Shown here: positions 1-10,230 of the stretch, one piece after another
Numbering within the stretch: the stretch's first letter is position 1
How the letters are laid out: each line of letters begins with the position of its first letter
Source: Gamarada debralockiae
Taxonomy: Eukaryota > Ascomycota > Leotiomycetes > Helotiales > Hyphodiscaceae
Length of the DNA stretch: 36,019 bases
Direction of reading: 5' to 3'
Assembly: GCA_002803225.1 (NCBI GenBank)
Contig: NXFV01000043.1
Span: 1-36,019, forward strand
Notes under the pieces: model-generated
Databases searched by the model: none
What the model saw: the letters and a program-made list of their open reading frames with translations, nothing else
Told to the model about the DNA's origin: nothing
Translations under genes and position numbers: made by a program

Positions 1-366
1 GTCTAAAGAAAGTACGTCGTGAAATCGGATCTCCCAGCCAGCCACCCCTCTCATCAACCAAAAGACACCAATACGGCGGCTGGGGCTGCACCAGTAACCA
101 ACTCTCTCCTTTATCTCTCCTCTCTTGTCAGTTGAGCTGTATTTTGGGGGCGAAATATAGTGGCATTTCTAGACATAGCTGATATCCAAGGAGCTGAAAT
201 ACAAGGAGGGGAAGAGCTCTCTTATATCACAAAAGAGAGGGAAATACAGGCCATACCCAATTAGGCAATTCCAACCAATAACTCTTCTCTCATTCTATCC
301 TGCCCTCCCCCCCAAACACATTGCATCCCTCTCATTCTTCTCCCTGTAAAGAAAACATCACACTAA
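1..366. other. Intergenic, repeat-bearing left edge
   Basis: I see no supportable gene here. The stretch holds one copy of dispersed repeat A (126-217, listed separately), followed by C+T-rich sequence at about 280-360 that would suit a promoter/leader for the degraded gene beginning near 367. Open frames in this part are short and low in complexity. Confidence 0.4.
126..217 (+). repeat. Dispersed repeat A, copy 1
   Basis: About 92 bases beginning TGTCAGTTGAGCTGT and ending near GGAGGGGAAGAGCT. The same block occurs at 2001-2093 with only a few differences and, more diverged, at 10136-10230. The three copies lie in unrelated flanks, so this is a dispersed element and not a local duplication. 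The family is unknown to me. Confidence 0.85.
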
Positions 367-1002
367 CACCCTCAAGTCTACGGCTGGCCCTCAATCGGCG
401 GCGTCATAAGTACTCAATACCTTTCTTTTCTTCTCTCCCATTTGATTGTGCTGGATTGGAAGGTCTTGCGCAGATTTCATGCATCTCCTCTCACCTCTTA
501 CCATTTTCGCAAACCAGGATACTGACTCGTTATAGTCCGCGAACAAGCCGACCTCGTCGAACTCCACTATCTCTCCATCAACCCCTTTTCTCCCCCTCCT
601 TTCCGCTTCCCTGATCAAAACGACGAAGATGCTTTCTGTCTCCAATTAAAAAAGATAGGAGGAAAATGGTGGAAGAGTAAACAGAGATGTATTGATGTTT
701 GGGTTGGAGATTTACATTCTGATACCATGCCAAGCTAGGAAGAGTTGCGGCAGTGTTATATTGGGTGGCCTGAGGATGGAGGAGTGCTGGTTTTGGGGGG
801 TGATGAGAGTGTGATACCGCCTGAGGTTGGAATGTTGAGGATGGTGGGGAGTATGGGGGAGAGGTGTGCTTTGTTGAGGGATAGGCTTGGGGCGAAGTAT
901 TATAAGGATTGGAAGGAGTATGGGGGATTTGAGGGGCTGGGTCCTAGGGTGTATGAGAATAGTGAGGAAGACGAGGAGGAGGGAGGTAAAGAGGAGGGAT
1001 GA
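367..1002 (+). pseudogene. Degraded conserved fungal gene with in-frame stops
   Basis: One reading frame runs from 367 to the stop at 1000-1002 and looks like protein throughout, but is cut by TGA at 523-525 and TAG at 736-738, with TAA just before it at 364-366. Segments such as VELHYLSINPFSPPPFRFPD, NDEDAFC, KKIGGKWWKS and YIGWPEDGGVLVL read like a conserved uncharacterised fungal family that I recognise only by its motifs. The context GY*LVIVRE suggests the TGA was a TGG (Trp). Both internal stops, and the TAA, can be explained by single C-to-T or G-to-A changes (TGG to TGA, CAG to TAG, CAA to TAA), the signature expected of repeat-induced point mutation. An alternative is an intron ending at the TATAG at 530-535, which would remove the TGA but not the TAG. 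The start codon is not identifiable, and function is unknown. Confidence 0.5.
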
Positions 1003-2000
1003 AACGCGTTGGACTTGATATGTTTTAGAGTTAAGAGACATCCTCGCTCAGCGACGAAATCATCACATTCAAACCCCCGACGAGTCTTGATCTCCTCATG
1101 CTATGAAAGCTACCCGCATATCTCTTCGTATTCCTCTCCTCTCCCTCTCCTCTACACCCTAAAGCATGCCTAAGTCCTTCTTTATCAACTAAAGACAGGT
1201 TGTATCTGGCCTGCATATCGCTATGTCTACGGTAGATGCAGTCGAGAATATTGCTGAAACCTAATAGCGTGGATAAATGATATGGAAGGACATTGCGCGT
1301 CTCCGCATTTCCGTGTCGCCGATGATTCTGGTCAAGAGACCTTCGACAGTTGTTTACATGAAGGGTTTTTGCCATTGTACTGTAGCTGCAATTGCATTAT
1401 TAAAGTGATGTTATGTCGCACGAAGGATAAACTTACAGCTAAATAACATGGGTTACTTTCTTTTCAACCTCAGCTAAGTTAGTGGTTGGTGCGCTCAACT
1501 TCATCTGTAGTGAATTAGTTACTGCAAAGGAGAAAAGTATTGCGAAGCATATGGGGAATTATATTCCCGTTGCATTACGTCCCGGCGGGCCTGGGGGAAT
1601 TGTCTTCGACACCGTGCAGTTTTATTGAAGCATGTTTTTAATAAGAATGGAGTGCAAGAAATTTCAAGTCCTTGAACTCTGACGCTGAGCTCCAGGTGTC
1701 GTAGTTGAATCCTTGACTTTTCTTGATTGGCCAGATCTTCCCACTTGACAAGTAGGCCCCCTGTAGATTACGGCTTTATTTAGGCCTGAGGATAGTAATT
1801 ATTAGATAATAGCCTGAGTGCCTGAGTCTACGGAACGTATTCAGAGACCGAGACGACAGCAGGTTGCTGTCGAGGTTGAGGGGCCGGAGAGCATGGAGAG
1901 ACGGCTGCATGCGAAGAGATATACGAACAAGAAGGTATGGGGCAGTTTTTCAACGGACGCTCAATATCAAGTGCAGGTTGGAGGTTCATTGGGCGGGATT
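1003..2000. other. Intergenic, no supportable gene
   Basis: A minus-strand ATG frame of 114 codons (1375 to 1031) lies antisense to the sequence downstream of the degraded gene. It is Arg-rich, has no motif, and I do not accept it as a gene. The rest has only short frames. Repeat A begins at 2001. Confidence 0.4.
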
Positions 2001-2093
2001 TGTCAGTTGAGCTGTATTTTGGGGGCGAAATATAGTGGCATTTCTAGGACCTAGCTGATATCTAAGGAGCTGAAATAGAAGGAGGGGAAAAGC
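2001..2093 (+). repeat. Dispersed repeat A, copy 2
   Basis: Nearly identical to copy 1 at 126-217: the first 47 bases match, then there are small changes. Here it is directly followed by repeat B (2095-2170), whereas at 9643-10230 block B comes first and A last. The A-B order looks like the junction of two elements placed head to tail. Confidence 0.85.
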
Positions 2094-2094
2094 T

Positions 2095-2170
2095 TGTCAC
2101 GGCACCATACAGAGGCCTCAAGAAGAGCATGATGGTATTGCACTAAGACTATAGAAAACTAAGCTAAGGA
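2095..2170 (+). repeat. Dispersed repeat B, copy 1
   Basis: About 76 bases starting TGTCACGGCACCATAC and ending AAAACTAAGCTAAGGA. A second copy is at 9643-9718 (TGTCAGGGCACCACAC ... AAAACTAAGCTAAGGA). The start TGTCA resembles a retroelement LTR edge, but no coding part of a retroelement is present. Confidence 0.75.
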
Positions 2171-2439
2171 ATGTCACGACGCTAACCAAAGTACTGGGGA
2201 TCAACCTCAATTCTCTAGCTAACTAGTCGATATAATGAGAATACTAAGCTAAAGAGGAAAGAAGGAAGGAAGGACAGATAAAATTTGAGCGCCAAGAGGT
2301 AGTGACAGACGGAACAGACCAAGAGCAAGATATCTTCTTGAAATAATCTTTTAATTATGCGTTTCGACCTGACAGCCTTGGCAGATAAAAGATGAGAATC
2401 ATTACGTATAATCCCCTAAAGACAGGCAGATCCAGACAA
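2171..2439. other. Intergenic spacer
   Basis: This lies between repeat B and the stop codon of the minus-strand gene. It is A-rich, including an AAAGAGGAAAGAAGGAAGGA tract at about 2252-2271, and would contain the 3' end of the gene at 2440-3132. I see no coding signal. Confidence 0.4.
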
Positions 2440-3132
2440 CTAGGACACCACACAGCTGCCCCAGCCAGCTGGATCAACATCGTTCATAGCTATTCCTTTC
2501 TTATCCAGCTCCGGCGAACGTCTCCCGACGAATTCTACATTATCCCAAAAATGATTACTCTCTGGCCCCCCCTCCGGCTTCTTCCACTCCTCTCGTGGGG
2601 GATACGGCGATCTATCAAACAATAAACGGAGAGCGTACCGTGGCCTATACGAGCCCTTGGATCCGACCCAACTCGGCTCCGTGAAGTTTCCCTTCTCGAT
2701 TCTGACTGTAAAGGATTTTGCTCGAAAGGCATTATCTGAAAGACTATACTCGTTCATGATCGTGTTTTGTCGCATTATCGAGGGATCTAGCCCTTGCGCC
2801 AGCCTTTTAGTAAGAGTTATCTTGAGGTTGAGCTGCCCTAAGAGCTGAGGGCTTCTAGGCCGTGTAACACTTGAGGTTTCAACGACTTGGTCCGGTTGAG
2901 GTAATGAGAGGCTCTTCCACTCAAGCTCTAAAGCGATAAAGCAGCAAAAATTCACACAGCACCATAACTTTCATACACGTAATCAGCGATTAGCCTAGGG
3001 ATATGATAGTACGGGAATTAAGGTACACACCTCGCCAGTACCGTCCTTGTTGAATTTGATGAACCTATTATCATCTATATGAAAGTTCCATCTATCTTCC
3101 CCACAAAGGATCGAGCAAAGCGCTTCGTTCAT
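2440..3132 (-). CDS. Conserved fungal protein of unknown function, 209 aa
   Basis: The model has two exons, 3132-3031 and 2967-2440, joined across a 63-base intron (donor GTGTGT, branch CGCTGAT, acceptor AAAG, phase 0). The start is the ATG at 3132 and the protein begins MNEALCSILCGEDRWNF. The splice restores a run, DGTGELWCCVNF, that I associate with a widespread uncharacterised Pezizomycotina family. Other family-like segments are LKITLTKRL, FTVRIEKGNF and YALRLLFDRSPYPPREEW. There is no signal peptide or membrane segment. CCAAT and ATAAATA boxes lie about 20-30 bases upstream of the start, which supports it. The acceptor is weak; splicing at 2926 instead would drop 14 residues. The gene sits alone between repeats. 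The role is not known; the family resemblance is from memory. Confidence 0.62.
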
Positions 3133-3152
3133 ATCGCGAATATCTCGGTCGC

Positions 3153-3162
3153 TATTTATTGG
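3153..3162 (-). promoter_or_regulatory. CCAAT and TATA-like boxes
   Basis: Read on the minus strand this is CCAATAAATAG, a CCAAT box overlapping an ATAAATA element, 21-30 bases before the start codon of the 209-residue protein. The short distance implies a very short leader, so it may be coincidental. Confidence 0.3.
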
Positions 3163-3300
3163 CTGACTTTACGACGAAAATTTGTAAGACTCTATTTTCA
3201 AGAAGAGGGGTGGAAATGGAAGGAAATTAATAGGGGGGTGCCGGCGAATGCCATAGTTGCTGCGATGGAAAAGCGGTTGGTAGCGGGGTGCCACTAACGG

Positions 3301-3470
3301 CGCTGGCGCCTAAAGTTTCCCTTAAGCTGCGAAATGCACGTCTGTTGTGGCCTTGTAATTTTTCCATACAAAATCAACTAGATGAAATTTCGTCGTTGGC
3401 TCGCTTAGCCATATGCCAGGCACCCACGCAGACGTGCGCTGAACCGCAGCTTAGGGGATAGCGCCACCAG
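3301..3470. repeat. MITE-like imperfect inverted repeat
   Basis: The left arm is at 3301-3346 (CTGGCGCCTAAAGTTTCCC ... GCACGTCTG) and the right arm at 3425-3470 (CAGACGTGCGC ... AGCGCCACCAG). They are imperfect reverse complements of about 45 bases around a centre of about 78 bases. Size and structure fit a small non-autonomous DNA element or a hairpin RNA source. No transposase is nearby, and target-site duplications are not clear to me. Confidence 0.55.
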
Positions 3471-3485
3471 ACGCCAGAACGCCGC

Positions 3486-6400
3486 CCCGTAACGACTCTT
3501 TCACACGGCTGGCCTCTAAATCACAGTGGTTAGCTACACTCAAATATTAATACCAAATAAAAAATTACCTCATTGCTTTTATACGAGGCACGCTTGGGAA
3601 GAGTGCATATTGTTGCTAGCGCAAGGATAAGACTGCCAGGAAGTAGGCCACCTACGTGAGATTTAAGGCGTATGCCTTGCTATTATGTGGCCTAGCCCAG
3701 CATTTAAAATATCACTTAAGCGAAAGTATTTCAAGCTAAAATATCTTACCTACTGAGCAATGCCCAAAAATAAAAAGTAAGGTTATTAAATTTTTTGAAA
3801 TTATACAGAGCTACAAAGGAAGTGAAGACCTAACTACCTTTCTCTTCCTTTTGTGACGGCAGTCGTCGTCACATGTGGCTTACTATGCGACAGCTTGGCG
3901 GTTTCGCCCGTTTCGCCTAAGGTTGGGCTAGGGGTACAAGAGCTCGGCCATTCCATTCCTTTGGCCTTTTCCTTTCTTCCTTAGTTTAGTATTTTGACAG
4001 ACAATGAGACTTAGATCTTTGCGCTTTAGACCATTGCTTGGCTCCTGCCGTCACACCTTTCTTATTCTAGGTATCAGGCACACGTGCCCGGGCTCCACAG
4101 CATGATATTCACAGTAAGCACTTATCACTATATATGTGAATAGCTCTTCTGCAATTAGAATTGTGCCCCTATTACTAATTTCAGCATCTTTATGGCATAT
4201 ACAGAAACGCGTGAAATCTCGATTGGCAAACACTTCACTATAGACAGCTAAAGTAATACTCCAATCTCAATTTAATCTCTTACCTAGTTCTAAATTCCCT
4301 AAATTCTTCATCTATTATTCCTTTGACTCAGGCGACACTGTCTGCACGGTACTTTAATATTAAGCCAGCTACTCTAGTCCACAGACTCGTACGCCTTGAG
4401 GGCTTCCACACCTGCTATGTCCGACTTCGCCACGCACTAGGTGACGATGTTCAAACCACTGCTCGCGCCATGTATCTCCTTTGGAAGAGCGAGCTGCAGC
4501 TTTTGAAAGCCCGCGATCTGTCTTAGTAGGGCGGTGTTAGCCATGGTGAAGCCTGACCCGCCTACATTTGTGAGGTATGCGGGGATGTTGGGAACTTGGA
4601 GATGAGGGGTTAGCACAAGTCAGAACTATAGTAGAGAGGATATAAAGGATTTTGTGTAAGGAGTCAAAAAATCGATTTACGAACCTCCTTGACCCCACTA
4701 TAGCGGCGTACAGCTGTTAGTTTCCGGCACCCATACCTTATTGACGAGATTCCAAGGACCAGAGTCGGCGAGGATAGCATAGTACTAGGCGTTACTAGGC
4801 CCGGCCTAGTCTCCTAAGATGGGGCTTATATACGTGCCCGGACCTAGCTGCTGAGAGTTTTGCGGTGGCGACCACACTAGCGTGTTGGCCGCATTTTGGT
4901 ATATAAGAGCTTGTTCCTGTGAGATATCTCAGTAATCACGTTTGTGTCTTTATGAAGTATAATATATGAATTTAATGAAAAAAAGATGGTGAAAGACGTA
5001 CTGGGCTGACGGTCCTAAAACTAATTAGGACGCCTGACACGCGCTTTTCCAAGGGAGGAGTAGCAATAGAGACTATGAAGGCCAAAGCCGCCCAGAGCTC
5101 CGCACTTGGAAACATCATTGCGAACGAAAGAACCAAAAAGTCAGTAAAGAAGAGTAAGGAAGGAAATCGACTGGTCTCTTGACTTATAGACTATGGAGGG
5201 GTTGCAAATAGCAGGACGGCAAAAGATTAGCCCTAGTTTGGGACTGGCATGGCACAGTGAGATATGATCTGGACAAAGTAGATGTCTGTGTAGGACTTAC
5301 TGTACCCCTTTCTGTTGCAGTTGCCTCTTATAGTTAAGAATAGAATATTTCTTACGAAAAGTCAGAGCGACGGTGAGACGGTGAGACTTTAGGTGTGATG
5401 AGCAGTGATGTTGCATTAGGAGTTCTATTTTCGTTAGTTTTTCCAGGGGAGTAGAGTAGAGTAATCTTAACTTTAGCGAATGACTACATTAGGCTGACCC
5501 TAGAGAAGTTGTACCGAGGGATAATAGGGGTTTTAGAGGGGCTCGAGGGCTAGGCCGCGTAATAAAATTGTACTAAAACACGGCCTAGCCCGCGACAAAT
5601 TTGATATTTGCTTGGTACACTTTTACGAAGCAAATGTAACGCTGTCGGATAAGGACAAGAGTTCGGCCCTGTTGATAGGTCTAGACAGTACGGTGATATC
5701 TGGGGGAGACCGAATAGCTGGAGAAGGCCGAAGAGCTGGGGAAGTCCGAGGAGCTGAAGTCAAGTTGTAGATATATGCGAAGGGTTGAACTCTGTACGAA
5801 AGGGTAGAGATTTTGAATTGAAGCTTACGAAGCCTATTTTGGACTAGCGCTATATGCACCTCAGTATTAGGGTTCTCATAACAACATGCCCAGGACCCTT
5901 TTCTGCCTCATCCAATGTTCTTGAACGCCCAAACGGTTGGTGGTCCCTTATCCCTCCACCTCCGGCCCTCCTATCCGTCCGCCCCCACTAACCCACCTAC
6001 GCTATTGGGATCCCTCGCTATTTTGTACCTTTTGGTAACTTTTGCTCCTTAGCAGTTAGTTTTAATTTTTCACGCTGATATGTATTGGGGTCCGAGGGGG
6101 CGAAGAGGGGCGAAGGGGGGCAAACGCGGGCCAACTGCTCCGCAATAGCCGTGCTTCTTCTCCCTTCTCACTCTTCCGAGGCTACTGTACTGTAACTCAG
6201 TGCACGCATTGAGCAATTTGAGCGACATCCATATCCGGAAAGGAGGATCACCATAGACATGGACATCTACAATACTGTACTCTCCCCCTTAATGAATGTT
6301 ATACAGCGGGGCGGTGAGTCCAGATTACGATGGCTGTATATGAGATGTTACAGGGGTCTAGGGCCAATAAAAATAGGGGGTTTACATGACAGTACTATAC

Positions 6401-6851
6401 GCTCTCCACTGATTTTTGAAGCTATTCAAAATCAATTAACTTTAGGCCTATGTAACAACACAACCCTTGATTAAAATTAAAATTCAAAAAGATAGAATTA
6501 TTTGTAATCTATTAATTGATAATACGCATTATTCTTGTACGTTTCAGAAGCGTGGTTGTGTGCATTTAATCTTAGAGAAGACAATGGGTTTTGGTGTGTT
6601 TTCGGCATATCACGGATTATTATTCCCTAGTACTGTACAGCTTGATATTAAGGGGGAGGGCAATGCCCCGAGGTAGCCTATTGCGTTCTTCACATCTTGG
6701 CCCTGTATATTTCGATCAGGGGAAACTAGTCCATCCTGAGAAGATGGCTAAAAAGACAAAGTGTGTTGCATCCTTTATATAAAGCTCCCACGATCCTTTT
6801 AATACAAGCAGCTAAAAAACATTGTGTAAGAACAAAAACCGAACAACGACC
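3486..6851. other. Long gene-poor stretch with repeats and small palindromes
   Basis: No gene is supportable over about 3.4 kb. The frames present are short, mostly lack ATG and show no motif. Structures seen are a GTGACGGC...GTCGTCAC arm pair near 3855-3872, CTAGGCCCGGCCTAG near 4795-4809, an 11-base perfect inverted repeat GGGCTAGGCCG/CGGCCTAGCCC (5547-5557 and 5581-5591), and repeated TACTGTAC words between 6185 and 6640. This looks like decayed repeat sequence. Confidence 0.4.
5547..5591. repeat. Perfect 11-base inverted repeat
   Basis: GGGCTAGGCCG at 5547-5557 and its exact reverse complement at 5581-5591 surround a 23-base AT-rich loop. It could be a small hairpin or the end of a decayed element. 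No neighbouring gene uses it as an obvious terminator. Confidence 0.5.
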
Positions 6852-8794
6852 TTATTCAGGTCTTCTGTCTCTCCTTCGAAGCACCGGACGTTGTGTCACC
6901 TTTGCTGCTACCGAAGATGTCGAGTTGTTCTTCTGGGCAAAACCATCTGTTGGAATAATTACAGGGGACAGACGGGCGGAAGGAGAAACTATCGTGGTAG
7001 CATTGGTACCATTATGCAGTCCAAAAGGTGCAACAACACTTTTTGTTATAGCCGTACCAGTTGGCATGGCAGCAGAAACCATCACAGTTGAAATCATCGT
7101 AACAGTTTCGATGGTATGGTATTCTGAGGTATCGTACATGCTGATGGCAGCGGCATTCGTTACCACGACAGCAGTGTGTTTGGGGTCCTGAGGTGTGTCT
7201 TTAACTGGTCGGGCGGAAGGAGTGACGCCCGCGGGACAGACGGTCGTGTATTTAATGACGGATGTTGTGATGACGATATCTTCCTGTAGTGTGGATGGGC
7301 ACCATGCGATGGGCTCTGCGCAGCTTGTGATGGTGTAGATGCTTGTTGACCAGACTTCTATGGTTGTCAAATGTGTAGCTCCTTCGGCTGAGGCGGTTTG
7401 TTGAGAAGCGTGGCCTGATAGACGGCTGATGGCCGTGGAGTTGGTTGTGCGGAGTATTGGCAAAGCTGTTTGCCAAGCGCCATGACTGGCTACTGCTGGT
7501 GGAGTGGTTGCCTTGGGCATCGTGGGAGAAGAAGTAACTTTGGGTTGAGCACCGATGCTTGTAGCATTTTGCCAGGGATTGCGAGCTACAACCGAAGCTG
7601 TTGACAGAGCGCTAGGAGTGGATGTTAGAGCCACTGTCGTTTGTAAGCACGTGCCAGGTAAAGCGCCTGTCCACAAAGTCGTGAGAACAGTTGGTCCAGC
7701 TTTGAATGTAACCGAGGCAACCGATGCACCTGCCGTTGCAAACGCTGCAGCATCGCCGATAAAGGTCTCATTGAAAGCGAGCTGACAAGCTGCGCTTGGA
7801 TTGTATGTTACACAGGCTTTGTAGGAAGGGACATCCATGTAGACTCCAGATTGAACACCGAATCCAGTGCCGAGGAGATTAACGTTGACTCCCACTTGGA
7901 GCTGATATCGAAGGGAGACAGTGATACAAGCATTCCCTTGCTTGAATTTGAATGGAATGGCGCTGACGTTGACTCCAGCACTGGATACGAGAATTAGTAC
8001 CAGTGGCATTGTAAGGCTTCTAGGAGTGGATTGAACTTACAAGTTCTGAGATACGATTTCACCCTGGAGTGGATCCATGACAAAACCTGTGCCATCTGGC
8101 CAGAAGATATCGAAACCAGTCGTGAAATCAACAGCATCGCTAGCTGTGAAGACTAGACTTGCGGTAAATGTGACTCCGACGTCATTTCCATCAACCTGCA
8201 CGCCAATTGGCGTCTCCGAATTGAAAAATTTAAAGGTGTAAGACCCAGCAGCCTGGAAGGCTATGTCGAACTCGAAGTGTCCCGAAATATTTTGAAAACT
8301 GACATCAATGGTAGCATCAAGTGCCTGAGAGATGAATTCCTGAGGATGTGAAATAAGCTCCTCGGTGGCCTTAATAACATCGTGAAGTAGGTTGCCATTT
8401 TGCGCGAATCCAGTAGTAGAGAGCAATAACTCTCCTGTAGAGTAGCAGCTTACACATTTTGCTGATATCGACAGAGCCAATGCAGAACTTCCTTGAGCGA
8501 CTTGTGCTTGGCTAGTCCCATATCAGTAAAGTGTTTTTATCAACATAGGCGGAGGACCTACACTGAGAATAGGGTATTATTTGAGGATTGACTGGCCAAG
8601 GAGAAGCTGCCCAAGTTTTGTGGGCCAGACCGCTGTGATAATGACCGTGGGGCTTGGGGGTATATATTACGGATATTGGATACTTTATGTAGTGTTGTTG
8701 CTTCAGAATAAATGATTGGTTCTGCTATTAGAATAGAGGAAAGGACTGGTATAGCTGATGCAAGAAGGATTAAGCAAGAGGCTGGCGACTTCAT
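6852..8794 (-). CDS. Secreted Ser/Thr-rich cell-wall type protein, 610 aa
   Basis: The model has three exons: 8794-8562, 8511-8041 and 7980-6852. The introns are 50 and 60 bases (donors GTAGGT and GTAAGT, branches CTGAT and CTAAT, acceptors CTAG and CCAG), and all phases agree. The protein starts MKSPASCLILLASAIPVLSS, a clear signal peptide. Residues of about 80-340 form a beta-rich module with an AKCVSCYSTG motif and regular VSFQ/VTFT strands. After about residue 340 the sequence becomes Ser/Thr/Ala-rich and carries the cell-wall type pattern SIYTITSC...TTSVIKYTTVCP, familiar from fungal wall and adhesin-like proteins. The C-terminus is basic (RRRDRRPE) and lacks a GPI-type hydrophobic tail. 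I expect an extracellular or wall-associated protein. I do not assign an enzyme activity, and the domain family is not certain. Confidence 0.75.
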
Positions 8795-9642
8795 TTTGAA
8801 AGAGAAAATCTTAAGAGAGAGATTAGAAGGTAGAATGAGAGGACTGCGAAGAAGATGCTTCAAAAAGAGTGGTGAGTTGGCTTCTTCGCAAAGGCATTTA
8901 AGCCATTACAACAATCAGCGTAGAGAAGAATATATACCAGATGTGCGGTAGAAGGATCTCACCCATGGAAAAGATGACACTTGGAACTAATGAAAAAACT
9001 TGTGCAGAGATCCTTGAGAGAAGGGGATATCTATAGTCGCTTATCGGATGTTTGCAAGTGAAAATTATGCCGCAGCCATTCCGAGAGACAACCATGCCAA
9101 GCAAGGGTTCCCACTTGAGGCTTTGGACGAATTACGAGGATAGCTTTTTGCTCCACTCGAGAGCACACAGATCTTTTTGAGATGCGGACTGCAATAATTG
9201 GTCAAACTCAATAGGAGAACTCTGTTCGATACATGAGACAATGGCTGTCTGAAAGGCATGACCCCTGTTGTCTATATAAGGGTTACCCAAGACCAGTGTG
9301 CTCTGTGCACTGACTCTGAGAATCTGACGTGGGATTCCTAATTGGACAATGCAAGGATAAAAGAAACTTTAAATTGATTAAGGATTATGGGCACTAGAAT
9401 CAACGCGAACTTTGAAACCATGACAGGTGAAATCTCGGGAACTCCGATCACACAGGCCTGCCAAAAAATACCCACTAATCCTTATCGATAAGGAATCGGC
9501 TAATAATCGGTATCGCATCGGTATCGGTCGATACTGGTATCGATACTTCGGCGCTAGTGCCTAGCATCGTACGACTGGACACGTGACCCACAGAATAGCA
9601 GATTTGAAGCTCCTATCTAATTGATTCTGTCGTACAAGTAAT
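8795..9642. other. Intergenic, upstream of the secreted protein
   Basis: The first part is the promoter of the minus-strand secreted protein; a TATATATTC run lies near 8928-8936 on the minus strand. Around 9480-9550 there is a cluster of TATCG/CGATA words with a perfect 14-base palindrome (separate entry). No gene is seen. Confidence 0.4.
9480..9547. repeat. Palindrome and TATCG/CGATA cluster
   Basis: CCTTATCGATAAGG at 9480-9493 is a perfect 14-base palindrome. It is followed by repeated ATCGGTATCG and CGATACTGGTATCGATAC words on both strands up to 9547. This could be the end of a decayed element or a cluster of binding sites. No gene starts within 500 bases downstream. Confidence 0.5.
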
Positions 9643-9718
9643 TGTCAGGGCACCACACAAAGGCCTCAAAAGAGCATGATAACATTCGCGCTAGGATGAG
9701 AGAAAACTAAGCTAAGGA
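9643..9718 (+). repeat. Dispersed repeat B, copy 2
   Basis: This matches 2095-2170 over about 76 bases, beginning TGTCAGGGCACCACAC and ending AAAACTAAGCTAAGGA. Here B lies about 420 bases before repeat A copy 3. The interval 9643-10230 may therefore be one element, B at its start and A at its end, for example a solo LTR of roughly 590 bases. Confidence 0.75.
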
Positions 9719-9848
9719 GAAAAGAAGAACTCTGTGAAGAGCTCGAGCATATATATAAGAGCTTTGCCACGCCATGCTAGGCAAGCAAGAGAAGGTTAGG
9801 TTTCCCCCCGCCGCCGGCCCGGGGGGGGGAGGACATTGGAGAGGGCCA

Positions 9849-10078
9849 GGGCCGTCACAAATAAGCACTTTCTCCAAATCAGGAAATACAACTCCACTAC
9901 ACCTACCTTGGATCAACCGTATCTTCCACCACAACGTCTGGATTATAAGATAAATAAGCGTAGCTTTGCTTTTGAGCAATTTCGGATGGAAAGCATACCT
10001 TAGCTTTAAACCCCATCCTGACCCGGACCCCGATTTCAACCATGGTAGTATATTATTAAGATTAAATTTGTGACAGCC
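9849..10078. repeat. Inverted GGCyGTCACAAAT arms inside the repeat region
   Basis: GGGCCGTCACAAAT at 9849-9862 is mirrored by ATTTGTGACAGCC at 10066-10078, and GGCCGTCAC recurs at 10099-10107. A C/G run (CCGGCCCGGGGGGGGG) lies at about 9815-9829. The arms suggest terminal inverted repeats of a small element nested in the B...A repeat. No open frame of note is enclosed. Confidence 0.4.
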
Positions 10079-10135
10079 TTACCGTGGCCAAGCCATTGGG
10101 CCGTCACTTGAGTCAGATGAGTAGGCATCGTCAGG

Positions 10136-10230
10136 TATCAGTTGAGCTGTTTGAGGGGGAAATATAGTGGCATTTTTAGAGCTAGCTTGATATCTAAAGA
10201 CCTGAAAATACAAGGAGGGGAATAGCTCTG
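10136..10230 (+). repeat. Dispersed repeat A, copy 3
   Basis: This is a diverged copy of the block at 126-217 and 2001-2093. It keeps CAGTTGAGCTGT, GAAATATAGTGGCATTT, GATATCTAA and CAAGGAGGGGAA. It has a short deletion (TTGAGGGGG in place of ATTTTGGGGGC), so it is older than the other two copies. Confidence 0.75.

Noticed and set aside
1031..1375. Minus-strand 114-codon ATG frame
   Set aside because: It has no family resemblance, an Arg-rich composition, and lies antisense to the region just after the degraded gene. Chance is sufficient.
3079..3297. Plus-strand 72-codon frame
   Set aside because: It overlaps antisense to exon 1 of the 209-residue protein and its upstream region, and shows no motif of its own.
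5299..5310. TACTGTACCCC, resembling half of the promoter palindrome
   Set aside because: Only one arm matches and no gene is near, so it is not counted as a copy of the GGGTACnGTACCC motif.
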